From contig CAYPNP010000007.1 in assembly GCA_964412195.1 (NCBI GenBank), forward strand, positions 1-64,000: a stretch of 64,000 nt of DNA, written 5' to 3'. Positions 40,809-49,385 of this stretch are shown piece after piece. Under the pieces are notes generated by a model. It searched no databases. It was not told where the DNA came from and saw only the letters and a list, made by a program, of their open reading frames with translations. The DNA comes from CAYPNP01 sp964412195. GTDB lineage: Bacteria; Acidobacteriota; JAAYUB01. Both the position numbers and the translations under genes were made by a program. Numbering within the stretch: position 1 is the stretch's first letter; each line of letters begins with the position of its first letter.

Positions 40809-40851
40809 ACGACGGCCGCACCCCCGGACAACCTCCCTTCGCTGGAAGTCC

Positions 40852-41679
40852 ATGTTCACTTTCATCCACTCGCTGAAAGCCCGTCACGTGTTCCCGCTGC
40901 TGCTGGTGGCGAACCTCTTCGCCATCTCGTACCAATTCAAGACCCCCGACGGCGAGCGCCTCTGCAAGAACTGGTTCTTCCGGCTGGCCACGCCGGCGGC
41001 GGGGTCCCTGGCCGGGCTGGCGGCCGGCGTGCACGACCTGTTCGGCTCCTTCACCACGATCCGGCAGCTCCAGCGCGAGAACGACAACCTGCGGCGGGAA
41101 CTGGACAAGGTCCGGTTCGAGCAGGGCCTGAGGGCGGACCAGCTGGCCCGCGCCGACCAGCTGGAGGGACTGCTCAAGGTCCTGTCCGATTACGCGGAAG
41201 AGGGTGTCGTGGCGGAAGTCACCGCCCGCAGCTTCCAGGTGTGGGACCGGAGCATGACCATCCGCGGCGGGACGCTGGACGGCTTCACCCCGGACCTGCC
41301 GATCCTCGACGCCGACGGGGTGGTCGGCCGGATCCAGCAGTGCAGCCCCGCCTACAGCGAGGTGGCCCTGCTGACGAACTCCGGGGTTGCCATGTCCGGC
41401 ACCATCCCCCAGAAAGACATCCGGGGAATCATCCACGGGACCGGCGGGCCGCTGCTGAAGATGGACTACGTCCACATCGCGGCTCCCGTCCAGAAAGGGG
41501 ACTGGGTGGTGTCCTCCGGTGACGACGGCATTTTCCCGGCCGGCTTCCCCGTCGGCATGGTCGTGAAGATCGGCAGGCAGGGGCAGTACTTCCAGGACAT
41601 CCTGCTGCGGCCGGCGGTGGACATCCGGCACCGGCGCTACGTGTTCGTCCTGAAAAAAACCGCCGGGGTCACCCCGTGA
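40852..41679 (+). CDS. mreC: Rod-shape-determining protein MreC
   Basis: A 275-residue bitopic protein: short cytoplasmic N-terminus, one membrane helix (about 13-30), coiled coil (about 65-105), and a periplasmic beta-barrel domain (about 110-260) containing the family pattern DADGVVGRI and GDWVVSSGDDGIFPAGFPVG. It scaffolds PBP2 with the MreB filament. It overlaps mreD by 4 bases. No truncation is seen. Confidence 0.95.
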   Translation: MFTFIHSLKARHVFPLLLVANLFAISYQFKTPDGERLCKNWFFRLATPAAGSLAGLAAGVHDLFGSFTTIRQLQRENDNLRRELDKVRFEQGLRADQLARADQLEGLLKVLSDYAEEGVVAEVTARSFQVWDRSMTIRGGTLDGFTPDLPILDADGVVGRIQQCSPAYSEVALLTNSGVAMSGTIPQKDIRGIIHGTGGPLLKMDYVHIAAPVQKGDWVVSSGDDGIFPAGFPVGMVVKIGRQGQYFQDILLRPAVDIRHRRYVFVLKKTAGVTP

Positions 41680-42158
41680 AGAACTGGACATTCGCCTTGC
41701 TGGCCCTCCTCTGCCTGGGGCTGCAGTTCATGCTGCCCCAGCTGTGGCCGCCCCTGCGATACGTCGATTTCTTTCTCGTTCTGGTGTACCACGCCTCCAT
41801 CGGCACGTCCTGCCTCAACGCCGTCGGGCGCGGGTGGATCGCGGGGCTGTGCCAAGACCTGGTCCTCTCGACCTACTACCCCGTCGGCACACAGGCGACC
41901 GCCAAGATGGCCGTGGGGCTGCTGGCTTCGGTGACGGGGCGGCTCATCAACCTGGAGCACCCCGGCATCCAGACCGCCTTCGTCCTGCTCTTCGGCTGCC
42001 TCAACAACGGGCTGGTCCTGCTGCTGTTCCTCATCTTCGGGCAGCCGCTGCCGGTCCGCAACCTGTTCCCGCTGCTGCTCGGGGTGATCGCCACGGCCAT
42101 GCTGAACGTCTGCATCTGGCTCGTCGCCAGCTGGTTCCGCCCCCGCCGGATGGATTGA
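41676..42158 (+). CDS. mreD: Rod-shape-determining membrane protein MreD
   Basis: A 160-residue membrane protein with about five or six transmembrane segments and no catalytic motif. Position between mreC and mrdA and size fit MreD, which completes the MreBCD elongasome. The start codon is GTG at 41676, overlapping the mreC stop by 4 bases. An ATG start would shorten the first helix. Sequence conservation of MreD is low, so the call rests largely on context and topology. Confidence 0.88.
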   Translation: MKNWTFALLALLCLGLQFMLPQLWPPLRYVDFFLVLVYHASIGTSCLNAVGRGWIAGLCQDLVLSTYYPVGTQATAKMAVGLLASVTGRLINLEHPGIQTAFVLLFGCLNNGLVLLLFLIFGQPLPVRNLFPLLLGVIATAMLNVCIWLVASWFRPRRMD

Positions 42159-42162
42159 TTCC

Positions 42163-44031
42163 ATGCGCGACCTGTCGAAGTCGTCAATCTACCAGCAGCG
42201 CATCCTGATCGTGATGGCGGTCATCGGAGGGGTGTTCCTGGTCCTCTTCGGCCGGCTGTGGTACATCCAGATCACCCGGGGTGACTACTTCCGCGACCAG
42301 GCCGAGAAGAACCGCCTGCGGATCATCGACATCCCCGCGCCCCGGGGACTGATCCTGGACCGCCAGGGCCGGGTCCTGGTGGACAACGAGATCTCCTTCT
42401 CCCTCATCCTCCGGCGGGAGTACATCAAGGACAAGGAGCGGCTGCTCCAGGTGCTCGAGCGGCATCTCGGCCTGGAGCGGGCGCACGTGGAGAAGAAGCT
42501 GGAGGAGTTCCGCCTCGTCCCGACAGTGTTCCCGATCACCCTGAAGAACCGGCTGGATTTCCCCGAGATCGCCTTCGTCGAGGCCCACCGGGAGCGCTTC
42601 CCGGAGCTGAGCCTGGAATGGATCCCGACGCGGCGCTACGTGCTGGATTCGATGGCCTCCCACATGTTCGGCTACGTCGGCGAGGTCACCCCGGAAGAGC
42701 TGGCACAGCCGGCGTTCCAGTCGCTGGCGCCCGGCGACATCGTCGGGAAATCCGGACTGGAGCGCTTTTACAACGAGCGGATCAAGGGGACCAAGGGCCA
42801 GGAAAAGGTCTTCATCAACAGCATCGGGCAGATCACGCGGATCGTGGAGAAGGTCCCCGCCACGAAGGGCCGGGACCTGCCGATCTCCATCGACCTGGAG
42901 CTCCAGAAGAAGGCCGAGGAGATGATGGAGGGGCAGAAGGGGGCGGTGGTGGCCATCGACCCGCGCTCCGGGGAAGTGCTCTGCATGGTCAGCAAGCCGG
43001 AGTTCGACCCCAACCTGTTCATCGGCCACCTGAGCCGGGAGCAGTGGCGAGAGCTGGTGGACAACCCGGACAGGCCCCTTCAGAACAAGGTGATCCAGGG
43101 CACCTTTGCCCCCGGCTCCATCTTCAAGATCCTGGTGGCTTCGGCCGCCCTGGGCGAGAACCTGATCGACCCCGAAACCACGTTCTTCTGCCCGGGCCAG
43201 ACGGAGATGCTGGGGCGGATCGTGCACTGCTGGAACGCCTCCGGGCACGGTTCGGTACGGCTGATGGAAGCCATCACCAACAGCTGCAACATCTATTTCT
43301 ACAACGTCGGGCTCAAGGTGGGCGTGGACCGGATCCACAAGTGGGCGGTGAAAATGGGGCTGGGGACCCGCTCCGGGATCGACCTGCCCGGCGAACGCGC
43401 GGGGCTGGTCCCGTCCAGCGAGTGGAAAAAGAAGACGTATGGCCAGCCGTGGTACCAGGGCGAGACGGTCTCCGTGGCCATCGGCCAGGGAGCCGTGAAC
43501 GTGACGCCCCTGCAGGTGGCCTGCTTCATGTGCGCCATCGCCATGGACGCCCCGCCGCCGGTCCCCCACTTCCTCCTGGATCCGGCCGCGCGCCCGGCGG
43601 ATCCGGCCCGCGTCCCCCTGCTCCCACCCGATGAGTGGAGCCTGGTGGTGGCCGGCATGCAGAACGTCGTCCAGTCCGGCACGGGCACCCGAGCTCGCCT
43701 CGGCGACATCCCCATCGCCGGCAAGACGGGGACCGCGCAGCTGATCAACACCCAGACGGCCGAGCGCCTGAAGGATTACCAGAAGGAGTTCAAGGAGAAC
43801 TCCTGGTTCGCCTGCTTCGCGCCGGTCGGCGATCCCCGCATCGCCGTGGCCGTGATCGTAGAGCACGGCGGCCACGGGGGCACGACGGCCGCCCCGGTGG
43901 CCGCCGAGATCATGCGGCGGTACTTCGAGCTGTACCCCGTGCCGGGGATGACCGTTCCGCCGGCTCCCGCTCCGGCGCCCATCGAGCCCGCGACCCCGGC
44001 CGAACCGGACGAGGACAGTCATGGGAACTAA
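42163..44031 (+). CDS. mrdA: Penicillin-binding protein 2 (elongation transpeptidase)
   Basis: A 622-residue class B PBP, with an N-terminal membrane anchor (about 17-38), pedestal domain (about 50-240), and transpeptidase domain. The active-site SxxK is SIFK (Ser319), the SxN motif lies in TNSCN, and the KTG triad is at 521-523. It crosslinks peptidoglycan during lateral growth and partners with RodA. The last ~20 residues are a Pro/Ala tail. It starts 4 bases after mreD and overlaps the rodA gene by 11 bases. Confidence 0.97.
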   Translation: MRDLSKSSIYQQRILIVMAVIGGVFLVLFGRLWYIQITRGDYFRDQAEKNRLRIIDIPAPRGLILDRQGRVLVDNEISFSLILRREYIKDKERLLQVLERHLGLERAHVEKKLEEFRLVPTVFPITLKNRLDFPEIAFVEAHRERFPELSLEWIPTRRYVLDSMASHMFGYVGEVTPEELAQPAFQSLAPGDIVGKSGLERFYNERIKGTKGQEKVFINSIGQITRIVEKVPATKGRDLPISIDLELQKKAEEMMEGQKGAVVAIDPRSGEVLCMVSKPEFDPNLFIGHLSREQWRELVDNPDRPLQNKVIQGTFAPGSIFKILVASAALGENLIDPETTFFCPGQTEMLGRIVHCWNASGHGSVRLMEAITNSCNIYFYNVGLKVGVDRIHKWAVKMGLGTRSGIDLPGERAGLVPSSEWKKKTYGQPWYQGETVSVAIGQGAVNVTPLQVACFMCAIAMDAPPPVPHFLLDPAARPADPARVPLLPPDEWSLVVAGMQNVVQSGTGTRARLGDIPIAGKTGTAQLINTQTAERLKDYQKEFKENSWFACFAPVGDPRIAVAVIVEHGGHGGTTAAPVAAEIMRRYFELYPVPGMTVPPAPAPAPIEPATPAEPDEDSHGN

Positions 44032-45106
44032 AGACTGGCGAAGCTTCGACTGGATGATGCTGGGCGCCTTCCTGGCCCTGTGCGCCATCGGCTGCGTGGA
44101 GATCTACTATTCCACCCAGGTCGGCGGCGTCTCGCCGTACCTGGGCCGCCACCTCTTCCGGATCGGCCTGGGGCTGGCCCTGTTTCTGGTCGTCCTGCTG
44201 TTCGACTACCGCCTCCTGTTCACCCAGACCGCGGCAATCTACGCCGCCTCCATCGGAGTGCTCGTCTTCGTCCTCCTGTTCGGGCTGGAACTCCGGAACT
44301 CGAAGAGCTGGGTTCAGATCGGCGGGATCACCTTCCAGCCGTCCGAGCTCGTGAAGATCGTGGTCATCATCACCCTGGCGAAATTTCTCGCCGACTGCTC
44401 CGACAAGTACCTCCGTCCTAAAACGGTGCTTTGGAGCGGCGTCATTGTCTTCGTGCCGATCGCCCTGATCATTCTGCAGCACGACCTGGGCACCGCCCTC
44501 ACCCTCATGCCGGTGTTCTTCGGCATGCTGATCCTGGGCGGCATCCGCAAGAAGGTGCTGATCGTCGCGGGCCTGGCTTTCTGCCTCGCGCTCGCCGGGT
44601 CCTGGTTCGTCCTCCAGGACTACCAGAAGGCGCGGATCCTGTCCGTGATGGATCCCCAGCGCGACCCTCAGGGGACCGGCTACCAGACCATCCAATCGGT
44701 CATCGCCGTCGGCTCCGGCGGTTTCTCCGGCCGGGGCCTCGGCAACGGCAGCCAGGGCGCCCTCGGCTTCCTGCCCGAGCGACACACCGACTTCATCTAC
44801 GCCCTGGTCGGCGAGGAGTTGGGCTTCATCGGCGCCGTGGTGGTCCTGCTCTTGTATGCGCTGTTCCTGTACCGGGGCCTGAACATCGCCCTCGAAACGC
44901 GGGACAAGGCCGCCATGTACGCGGCGGCGGGCATCGTCATGCTGTATGCCGTCCACATGGCCATCAACATGGGCATGACCCTCGGCCTGCTGCCGGTGAT
45001 CGGGATCCCGCTGCCGCCGTTGAGCTACGGCGGGTCTTCGGTGGTGACCTCCTTCATCGCCCTGGGCCTGCTGAACAATTTCCAGATCCACCGGTACCAT
45101 GTCTGA
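44021..45106 (+). CDS. mrdB: RodA peptidoglycan glycosyltransferase (SEDS family)
   Basis: A 361-residue membrane protein with about ten helices. SEDS motifs are QPSELVKI, QHDLGTAL, GNGSQGALGFLPERHTDFI and the terminal PPLSYGGSS. It polymerises glycan strands from lipid II in the elongasome with PBP2. The start overlaps mrdA by 11 bases, and its own stop overlaps the radical SAM gene by 8. The operon arrangement mreBCD-mrdAB is conserved in many bacteria. Confidence 0.97.
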   Translation: MGTKDWRSFDWMMLGAFLALCAIGCVEIYYSTQVGGVSPYLGRHLFRIGLGLALFLVVLLFDYRLLFTQTAAIYAASIGVLVFVLLFGLELRNSKSWVQIGGITFQPSELVKIVVIITLAKFLADCSDKYLRPKTVLWSGVIVFVPIALIILQHDLGTALTLMPVFFGMLILGGIRKKVLIVAGLAFCLALAGSWFVLQDYQKARILSVMDPQRDPQGTGYQTIQSVIAVGSGGFSGRGLGNGSQGALGFLPERHTDFIYALVGEELGFIGAVVVLLLYALFLYRGLNIALETRDKAAMYAAAGIVMLYAVHMAINMGMTLGLLPVIGIPLPPLSYGGSSVVTSFIALGLLNNFQIHRYHV

Positions 45107-47771
45107 AGCGCCATACCCCCCCTCTCTCCTGCGACGCGTCCAGAAGCCCATCCGGTACGTGGGCGGGGAGTACAACCTCATCCGGAAAAACCCGGCGGCG
45201 GTCGCCTCCCGGGTCGCCCTGGTCTTCCCCGACACGTATGAAATAGGGATGTCGCACTGGGGTTCCCGGCTGCTCTACCACGTGCTGAACCGGCTCCCGG
45301 ACGTGGCGGCGGAGCGGGTGTTCTGCCCCTGGCCCGACATGGAGGCGGAGCTGCGGCGCCGCGGCCTGCCGCTCTGCTCCCTCGAAAACGGCCTGCCCCT
45401 GCGGGAGTTCCACGTGGTAGGGATCTCCCTCCTCTACGAGCTGACCTTCAGCAACGTGCTGACCGTCCTCGACCTGGGCGGGATCCCCCTGCTGTCGAGC
45501 GACCGCCCGCTGGATGCACCGCTGGTGGTCGGCGGCGGGCCGGTGGCGTCCAATCCCGAGCCAGTGGCCGACTTCTTCGATCTGTTCGTGGTGGGGGACG
45601 GCGAGGAGGCGCTGCCGGAGCTGGTGCGCCGCGAGGCCGCCCTCCGGCCGGACCGCGCTCGCTTCGCGACCCGCGCCGAGTACCTGCGCCGATTCACCGA
45701 CCTGCCCGGTGTCTATGCCCCCGGCCTCTATCCGCTCCGCGAAGCGGCCGGGCGGCTGGTCGTTGACGCGGCGGCCGCGCGGGAGGCCGGACTGCCCCTG
45801 CCGGTCGTCCGCCGCCGCCTGCCGGACCTCGAGGGGGTGGAGCTGCCGGCCGACCTGCTGGTGCCGAACACCGAAATCGTCCACGACCGGATCACGGCGG
45901 AGATCAGCCGCGGCTGCATGCAGGGCTGCCGCTTCTGCCACGCCGGCGTGTTCTACCGGCCCCAGCGCGAACGGGACGCGGGCACGCTGGTCCGCTGGAT
46001 CGAGGAGACCGTGGCCCGCACGGGGTACGAGGAAGTCTCCCTGGCCTCCCTCTCGTCGGCGGACTTCGGCGGCATCGAAAGCCTGGCCGAGGGGCTCATC
46101 CGGCGGCTGCGGCCGGGGCGGGTGGGGCTCTCCTTCCCCTCGCTGCGGGTGAGCGGCCTCAGCGAGCGCCTGGCCGCCGCGGTGGCCGAGATCCACAAGA
46201 CCGGTTTCACCGTCGCGCCCGAGGCCGGCACCCAGCGGATGCGCGACCGGATCAACAAAAACCTCGGTGAGGCGGAAATCCTGGAAGGGATTCTGGCCGC
46301 CTACCGCTCCGGCTGGGACCTGGTGAAGCTCTACTTCATGATCGGCCTGCCCTTCGAAACCGACGAGGACGTGACCGGGATCGCCGCGCTGACCGGCCGG
46401 ATCCTGGAAGCGATCCGGGGCGAACCGGACTACCGCGCGCGCCGCCGGAAGTTCCAGTTGAACGTCAGCGTCTCTTCCTTCGTGCCCAAGGCCCACACGC
46501 CGTTCCAGTGGGCGGCGATGGACCGCCCGGAGGAGCTGGAGCGGAAGCAGCTGCTGCTCCGCCGCGCCATGCCCCGGCCCGGCGCCCACCTGAAGTGGCA
46601 CGAGCCCGGGATCAGCCGCCTGGAGGGGATCTTCTCCCGGGGGGACCGCCGGCTCGCCGGGGTCATCGCCGAGGCGTGGCGCCGGGGCGCGCGCTTCGAC
46701 GGCTGGAACGAGTGGGCCCGGCCGGACGTGTGGGACGCTGCCTTCCGGCACTGCGGCCCGGATCCCGGGGAGTACCTCGACGCGCCGCGACCGGGCGGGG
46801 AGTTGCCCTGGAGCCACCTCGCCATGGGGGTCGACGAGTCCTTCCTCGACGAGGAGTGGGCGCGGGCCTCCCGCGCCGAGCCGACTCCCGCATGCGGCCT
46901 GCCGGCCACGGCGGCGGACCCGGACGACCCGGCGCGGCCCCGCTGCTTCGCCTGCGGCACCGGCTGCGACCTCGCAGGGATGGCCTCCCGCCGCCGGCGC
47001 AACCTGGAACTTCTGCCCCGGCTGCTTGACACCCCCGAGCCTGCTCCCGCGGCCGATCCCGCGCCCGTCTGCCGGATCCGGCTGGCCTTCACCAAGCTGG
47101 GGGCCGCCGCCTGGATGTCCCACCTGGATCTGGTCCGGACGATCCAGCGCACCTTCCGCCGCGCCCGGTTGCCGATCCGGTACACCGCCGGGTTCCATCC
47201 CCACCCCCAGGCGAGCTTCTCGCCCGCGCTGGGCGTGGGCATCGGCAGCCGGCAGGAGTATGTCGACGTGGCGGTGGCCGGACCGCCGGAAAATCCCGCC
47301 GCCTGGCTGGGCCAGCTGAATGCGGCGAGCGTGCCCGGTCTCCGGTTCCTTTCGCTGGCCGTCCTGAGTCCCGGGGAACCGGCCATCGAGAGCTGGGCCG
47401 GCCGGGCAGCCTACCGGATCGCCGTGCCGGCACCCGCCCTGGAAGGCTACCTCCGCGATGCGTTTCCCGGGGAGGCCGATCCGGCGGCATGGCTGCAAGC
47501 CCGGATCGACGGATATCTGGCCCGGTCGGAGATCCCCGTCCCGCGGCGACGCCCCGGCCGCCCGGCCGGCACGAAGGATATCCGGCCGCTGCTGCTCCGC
47601 GCCGCGTCCGGGGCGGAGCCGGGCGGGTATGTCCTGACCCTGGAAGCCCGACTGGGGCCCCAGGGATCCATCCGCCCGGAGGATTGGCTGGAACTCTGCC
47701 TGCCCGGTTTCCTGGGGGATTTCTTCGTCGAGCGGACTGCGCTGTCCGCCCCGCCGCCGGACCCGGCATAG
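45099..47771 (+). CDS. TIGR03960-type B12-binding radical SAM protein fused to a DUF2344 domain
   Basis: An 890-residue protein. An N-terminal domain (about 1-250) contains cobalamin-binding-like blocks (GGGPVASNPEP). A radical SAM core has SRGCMQGCRFCHAG near 269-281 with the three iron-sulfur cysteines. A C-terminal DUF2344 domain (about 655-890) starts at RIRLAFTKLGAAAWMSHLDL. A zinc-like CFACGTGCD patch lies near 622-630. This fusion is found widely beside cell-division or RNase E/G genes; its reaction is unknown. It overlaps rodA by 8 bases and abuts the convergent AroDE gene with no gap. Confidence 0.92.
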   Translation: MSEAPYPPSLLRRVQKPIRYVGGEYNLIRKNPAAVASRVALVFPDTYEIGMSHWGSRLLYHVLNRLPDVAAERVFCPWPDMEAELRRRGLPLCSLENGLPLREFHVVGISLLYELTFSNVLTVLDLGGIPLLSSDRPLDAPLVVGGGPVASNPEPVADFFDLFVVGDGEEALPELVRREAALRPDRARFATRAEYLRRFTDLPGVYAPGLYPLREAAGRLVVDAAAAREAGLPLPVVRRRLPDLEGVELPADLLVPNTEIVHDRITAEISRGCMQGCRFCHAGVFYRPQRERDAGTLVRWIEETVARTGYEEVSLASLSSADFGGIESLAEGLIRRLRPGRVGLSFPSLRVSGLSERLAAAVAEIHKTGFTVAPEAGTQRMRDRINKNLGEAEILEGILAAYRSGWDLVKLYFMIGLPFETDEDVTGIAALTGRILEAIRGEPDYRARRRKFQLNVSVSSFVPKAHTPFQWAAMDRPEELERKQLLLRRAMPRPGAHLKWHEPGISRLEGIFSRGDRRLAGVIAEAWRRGARFDGWNEWARPDVWDAAFRHCGPDPGEYLDAPRPGGELPWSHLAMGVDESFLDEEWARASRAEPTPACGLPATAADPDDPARPRCFACGTGCDLAGMASRRRRNLELLPRLLDTPEPAPAADPAPVCRIRLAFTKLGAAAWMSHLDLVRTIQRTFRRARLPIRYTAGFHPHPQASFSPALGVGIGSRQEYVDVAVAGPPENPAAWLGQLNAASVPGLRFLSLAVLSPGEPAIESWAGRAAYRIAVPAPALEGYLRDAFPGEADPAAWLQARIDGYLARSEIPVPRRRPGRPAGTKDIRPLLLRAASGAEPGGYVLTLEARLGPQGSIRPEDWLELCLPGFLGDFFVERTALSAPPPDPA

Positions 47772-49277
47772 CTATCGATTTTCCGATTCGGAGGAGCCGG
47801 TGCGCCCGCTGCCTTCCCGGGACAGGCGGCGCCAGTGGGATTCCACCAGCTCCAGGGCCTCCTCCCAGTCCGCGGCCGGATCCGCCCCGGTCCAGCGGCG
47901 GTGCTGCGCGGCCGCCTGGTGGAACAGCATCGGCAGGCCGTCCCGCACCCGCCACCCGCGCCCGGCGGCGAACCGGAGGAACGGCGACGGGACCGGGCCG
48001 TAGGCGACGTCCAGGGCGTATTTCGCGTGCAGCGAGGCCAGCCCGGTTTCGGGCAGCGGCAGCTCCCCCGCGGCCGAGGCCGCCGTCGCGTTCACGACGA
48101 CGTCCACCTCGTCGCGGGGAATGTTCGCCGGCTGGACGGCGGGGAACTCCCGCAGCAACCCCGCCAGCCGGGCCTTGTCCCGGTTCCAGCAGGCGGCCTG
48201 CGCCCCGCGCCGCTCCAGGGCGCGCAGGACCGCCCGGGCGGTCCCCCCGGCGCCCAGGACCAGGAACCGGCCGCGGCCGGGCGGCAGCCACCCTTCCAGG
48301 CTCCGCTCGAAGCCGAGCCAGTCGGTGTTGTCCCCTTCCCACCCGCCCGGCGTGGCCGTCAGGGTATTGATCGCCCCAATCCGCCGGGCGTCCGCGGTCA
48401 GCTCCGCGCAAGCGGCCAGCCAGCGCTCCTTGTGGGGGACCGTGACGCTCAAGCCGGCCGGGGCGATCTCCGCCAGGGCCGCCCGGAAATCCTCCGGATC
48501 CGGCGCCGGCAGGGGGAGGTAGATGTCCGTCGATCCCTTCCGCGCGAAGAACCAGTTGTGCAGCAGCGGCGACAGGCTGCGTTCGACCGGATCGCCGGCC
48601 ACGCCGTACACCCGGCTGCCGGGGCCCACGCGCCCGGCGCGGTACACTTCCCCGAATTCATACAGGGACAGCATTCCCGGCACGGGGGGCGCTCCCTGGC
48701 TGACGTACATCATCCCGCCGCCCCAGACCAGCCCCAGCAGGCGGCTGGCGTGGCCGAGCGGACCCAGGCAGTAGGCCGTGAGATCCAGCCGCCGGGAGCG
48801 GGCGTCGGCCAGCAGGGCCTTCATCCCGATCACGTCCCGCCAGGAACCGGCGGCGGTGACGATCTTGAACCGCCGGGCCGGCCAGCGGCGCATGTCCGCC
48901 CAGACCGCCGCCAGGTCCGGAGGCGTCCGCTGCGTGTTGTGATAGGAGAGGATGAAGGGCTGTTCCGGAAACTCCCGCGTCCACTCCCGCAACGGCCCGT
49001 CCCACTCCACATCGACGAAGGGGCCGCCCGCCGCCTTCCCCAGGAACGGGCGCAGTTGCGCCGCGCGCTCCTCCTCGGAACCGGCGAACCGCCCCCCGTC
49101 CCGGATCCGGCGGCAGCTCACGACGCGGAGCGCGAGGCCGTTCCCGTCCAGCTCCCGGAGGTGGAATCCGGGTGACAGGTCGAGGCGGAGTTCGCACGCT
49201 CCTTGAAATCCCCGCCCGTCTCGGGCGAGCGGCACCGCGGCTGTCTTTCCCTGCAAAGTCAGGACGATCTCCGGCAT
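47772..49277 (-). CDS. aroDE: Bifunctional 3-dehydroquinate dehydratase / shikimate dehydrogenase
   Basis: A 501-residue fusion of two shikimate-pathway enzymes. AroD, type I (about 1-215), has the catalytic His in SYHNTQRTP and the Schiff-base Lys in FKIVTAAGS. AroE (about 225-495) has YGVAGDPVERSLSP (substrate site), TVPHKE with the catalytic Lys, GAINTL, GDNTDWLGFE, and the NADP-binding VLGAGGTARAV. It converts 3-dehydroquinate to shikimate in two steps. Fusion as AroDE is usual in plants and occurs in some bacteria. The ATG at 49277 is used; upstream frame reads into low-support sequence. Its stop abuts the convergent radical SAM gene exactly. Confidence 0.95.
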   Translation of the reverse strand: MPEIVLTLQGKTAAVPLARDGRGFQGACELRLDLSPGFHLRELDGNGLALRVVSCRRIRDGGRFAGSEEERAAQLRPFLGKAAGGPFVDVEWDGPLREWTREFPEQPFILSYHNTQRTPPDLAAVWADMRRWPARRFKIVTAAGSWRDVIGMKALLADARSRRLDLTAYCLGPLGHASRLLGLVWGGGMMYVSQGAPPVPGMLSLYEFGEVYRAGRVGPGSRVYGVAGDPVERSLSPLLHNWFFARKGSTDIYLPLPAPDPEDFRAALAEIAPAGLSVTVPHKERWLAACAELTADARRIGAINTLTATPGGWEGDNTDWLGFERSLEGWLPPGRGRFLVLGAGGTARAVLRALERRGAQAACWNRDKARLAGLLREFPAVQPANIPRDEVDVVVNATAASAAGELPLPETGLASLHAKYALDVAYGPVPSPFLRFAAGRGWRVRDGLPMLFHQAAAQHRRWTGADPAADWEEALELVESHWRRLSREGSGRTGSSESENR

Positions 49278-49300
49278 GAGCGACCTTTCCCCGGAATTCA

Positions 49301-49329
49301 TTGTATCATCCGCGGCCCGCCGGTATAAT
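49301..49329 (+). promoter_or_regulatory. Sigma70-type promoter of the NIDO/PPC protein gene
   Basis: TTGTAT (49301-49306) and TATAAT (49324-49329) are separated by 17 bases. The leader to ATG 49386 is about 50 bases. Confidence 0.6.
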
Positions 49330-49385
49330 TCAAACATCTTATGCGACTTGAAATCCTGAAAAATCTGCCTGAGCGGGGAAACTCC

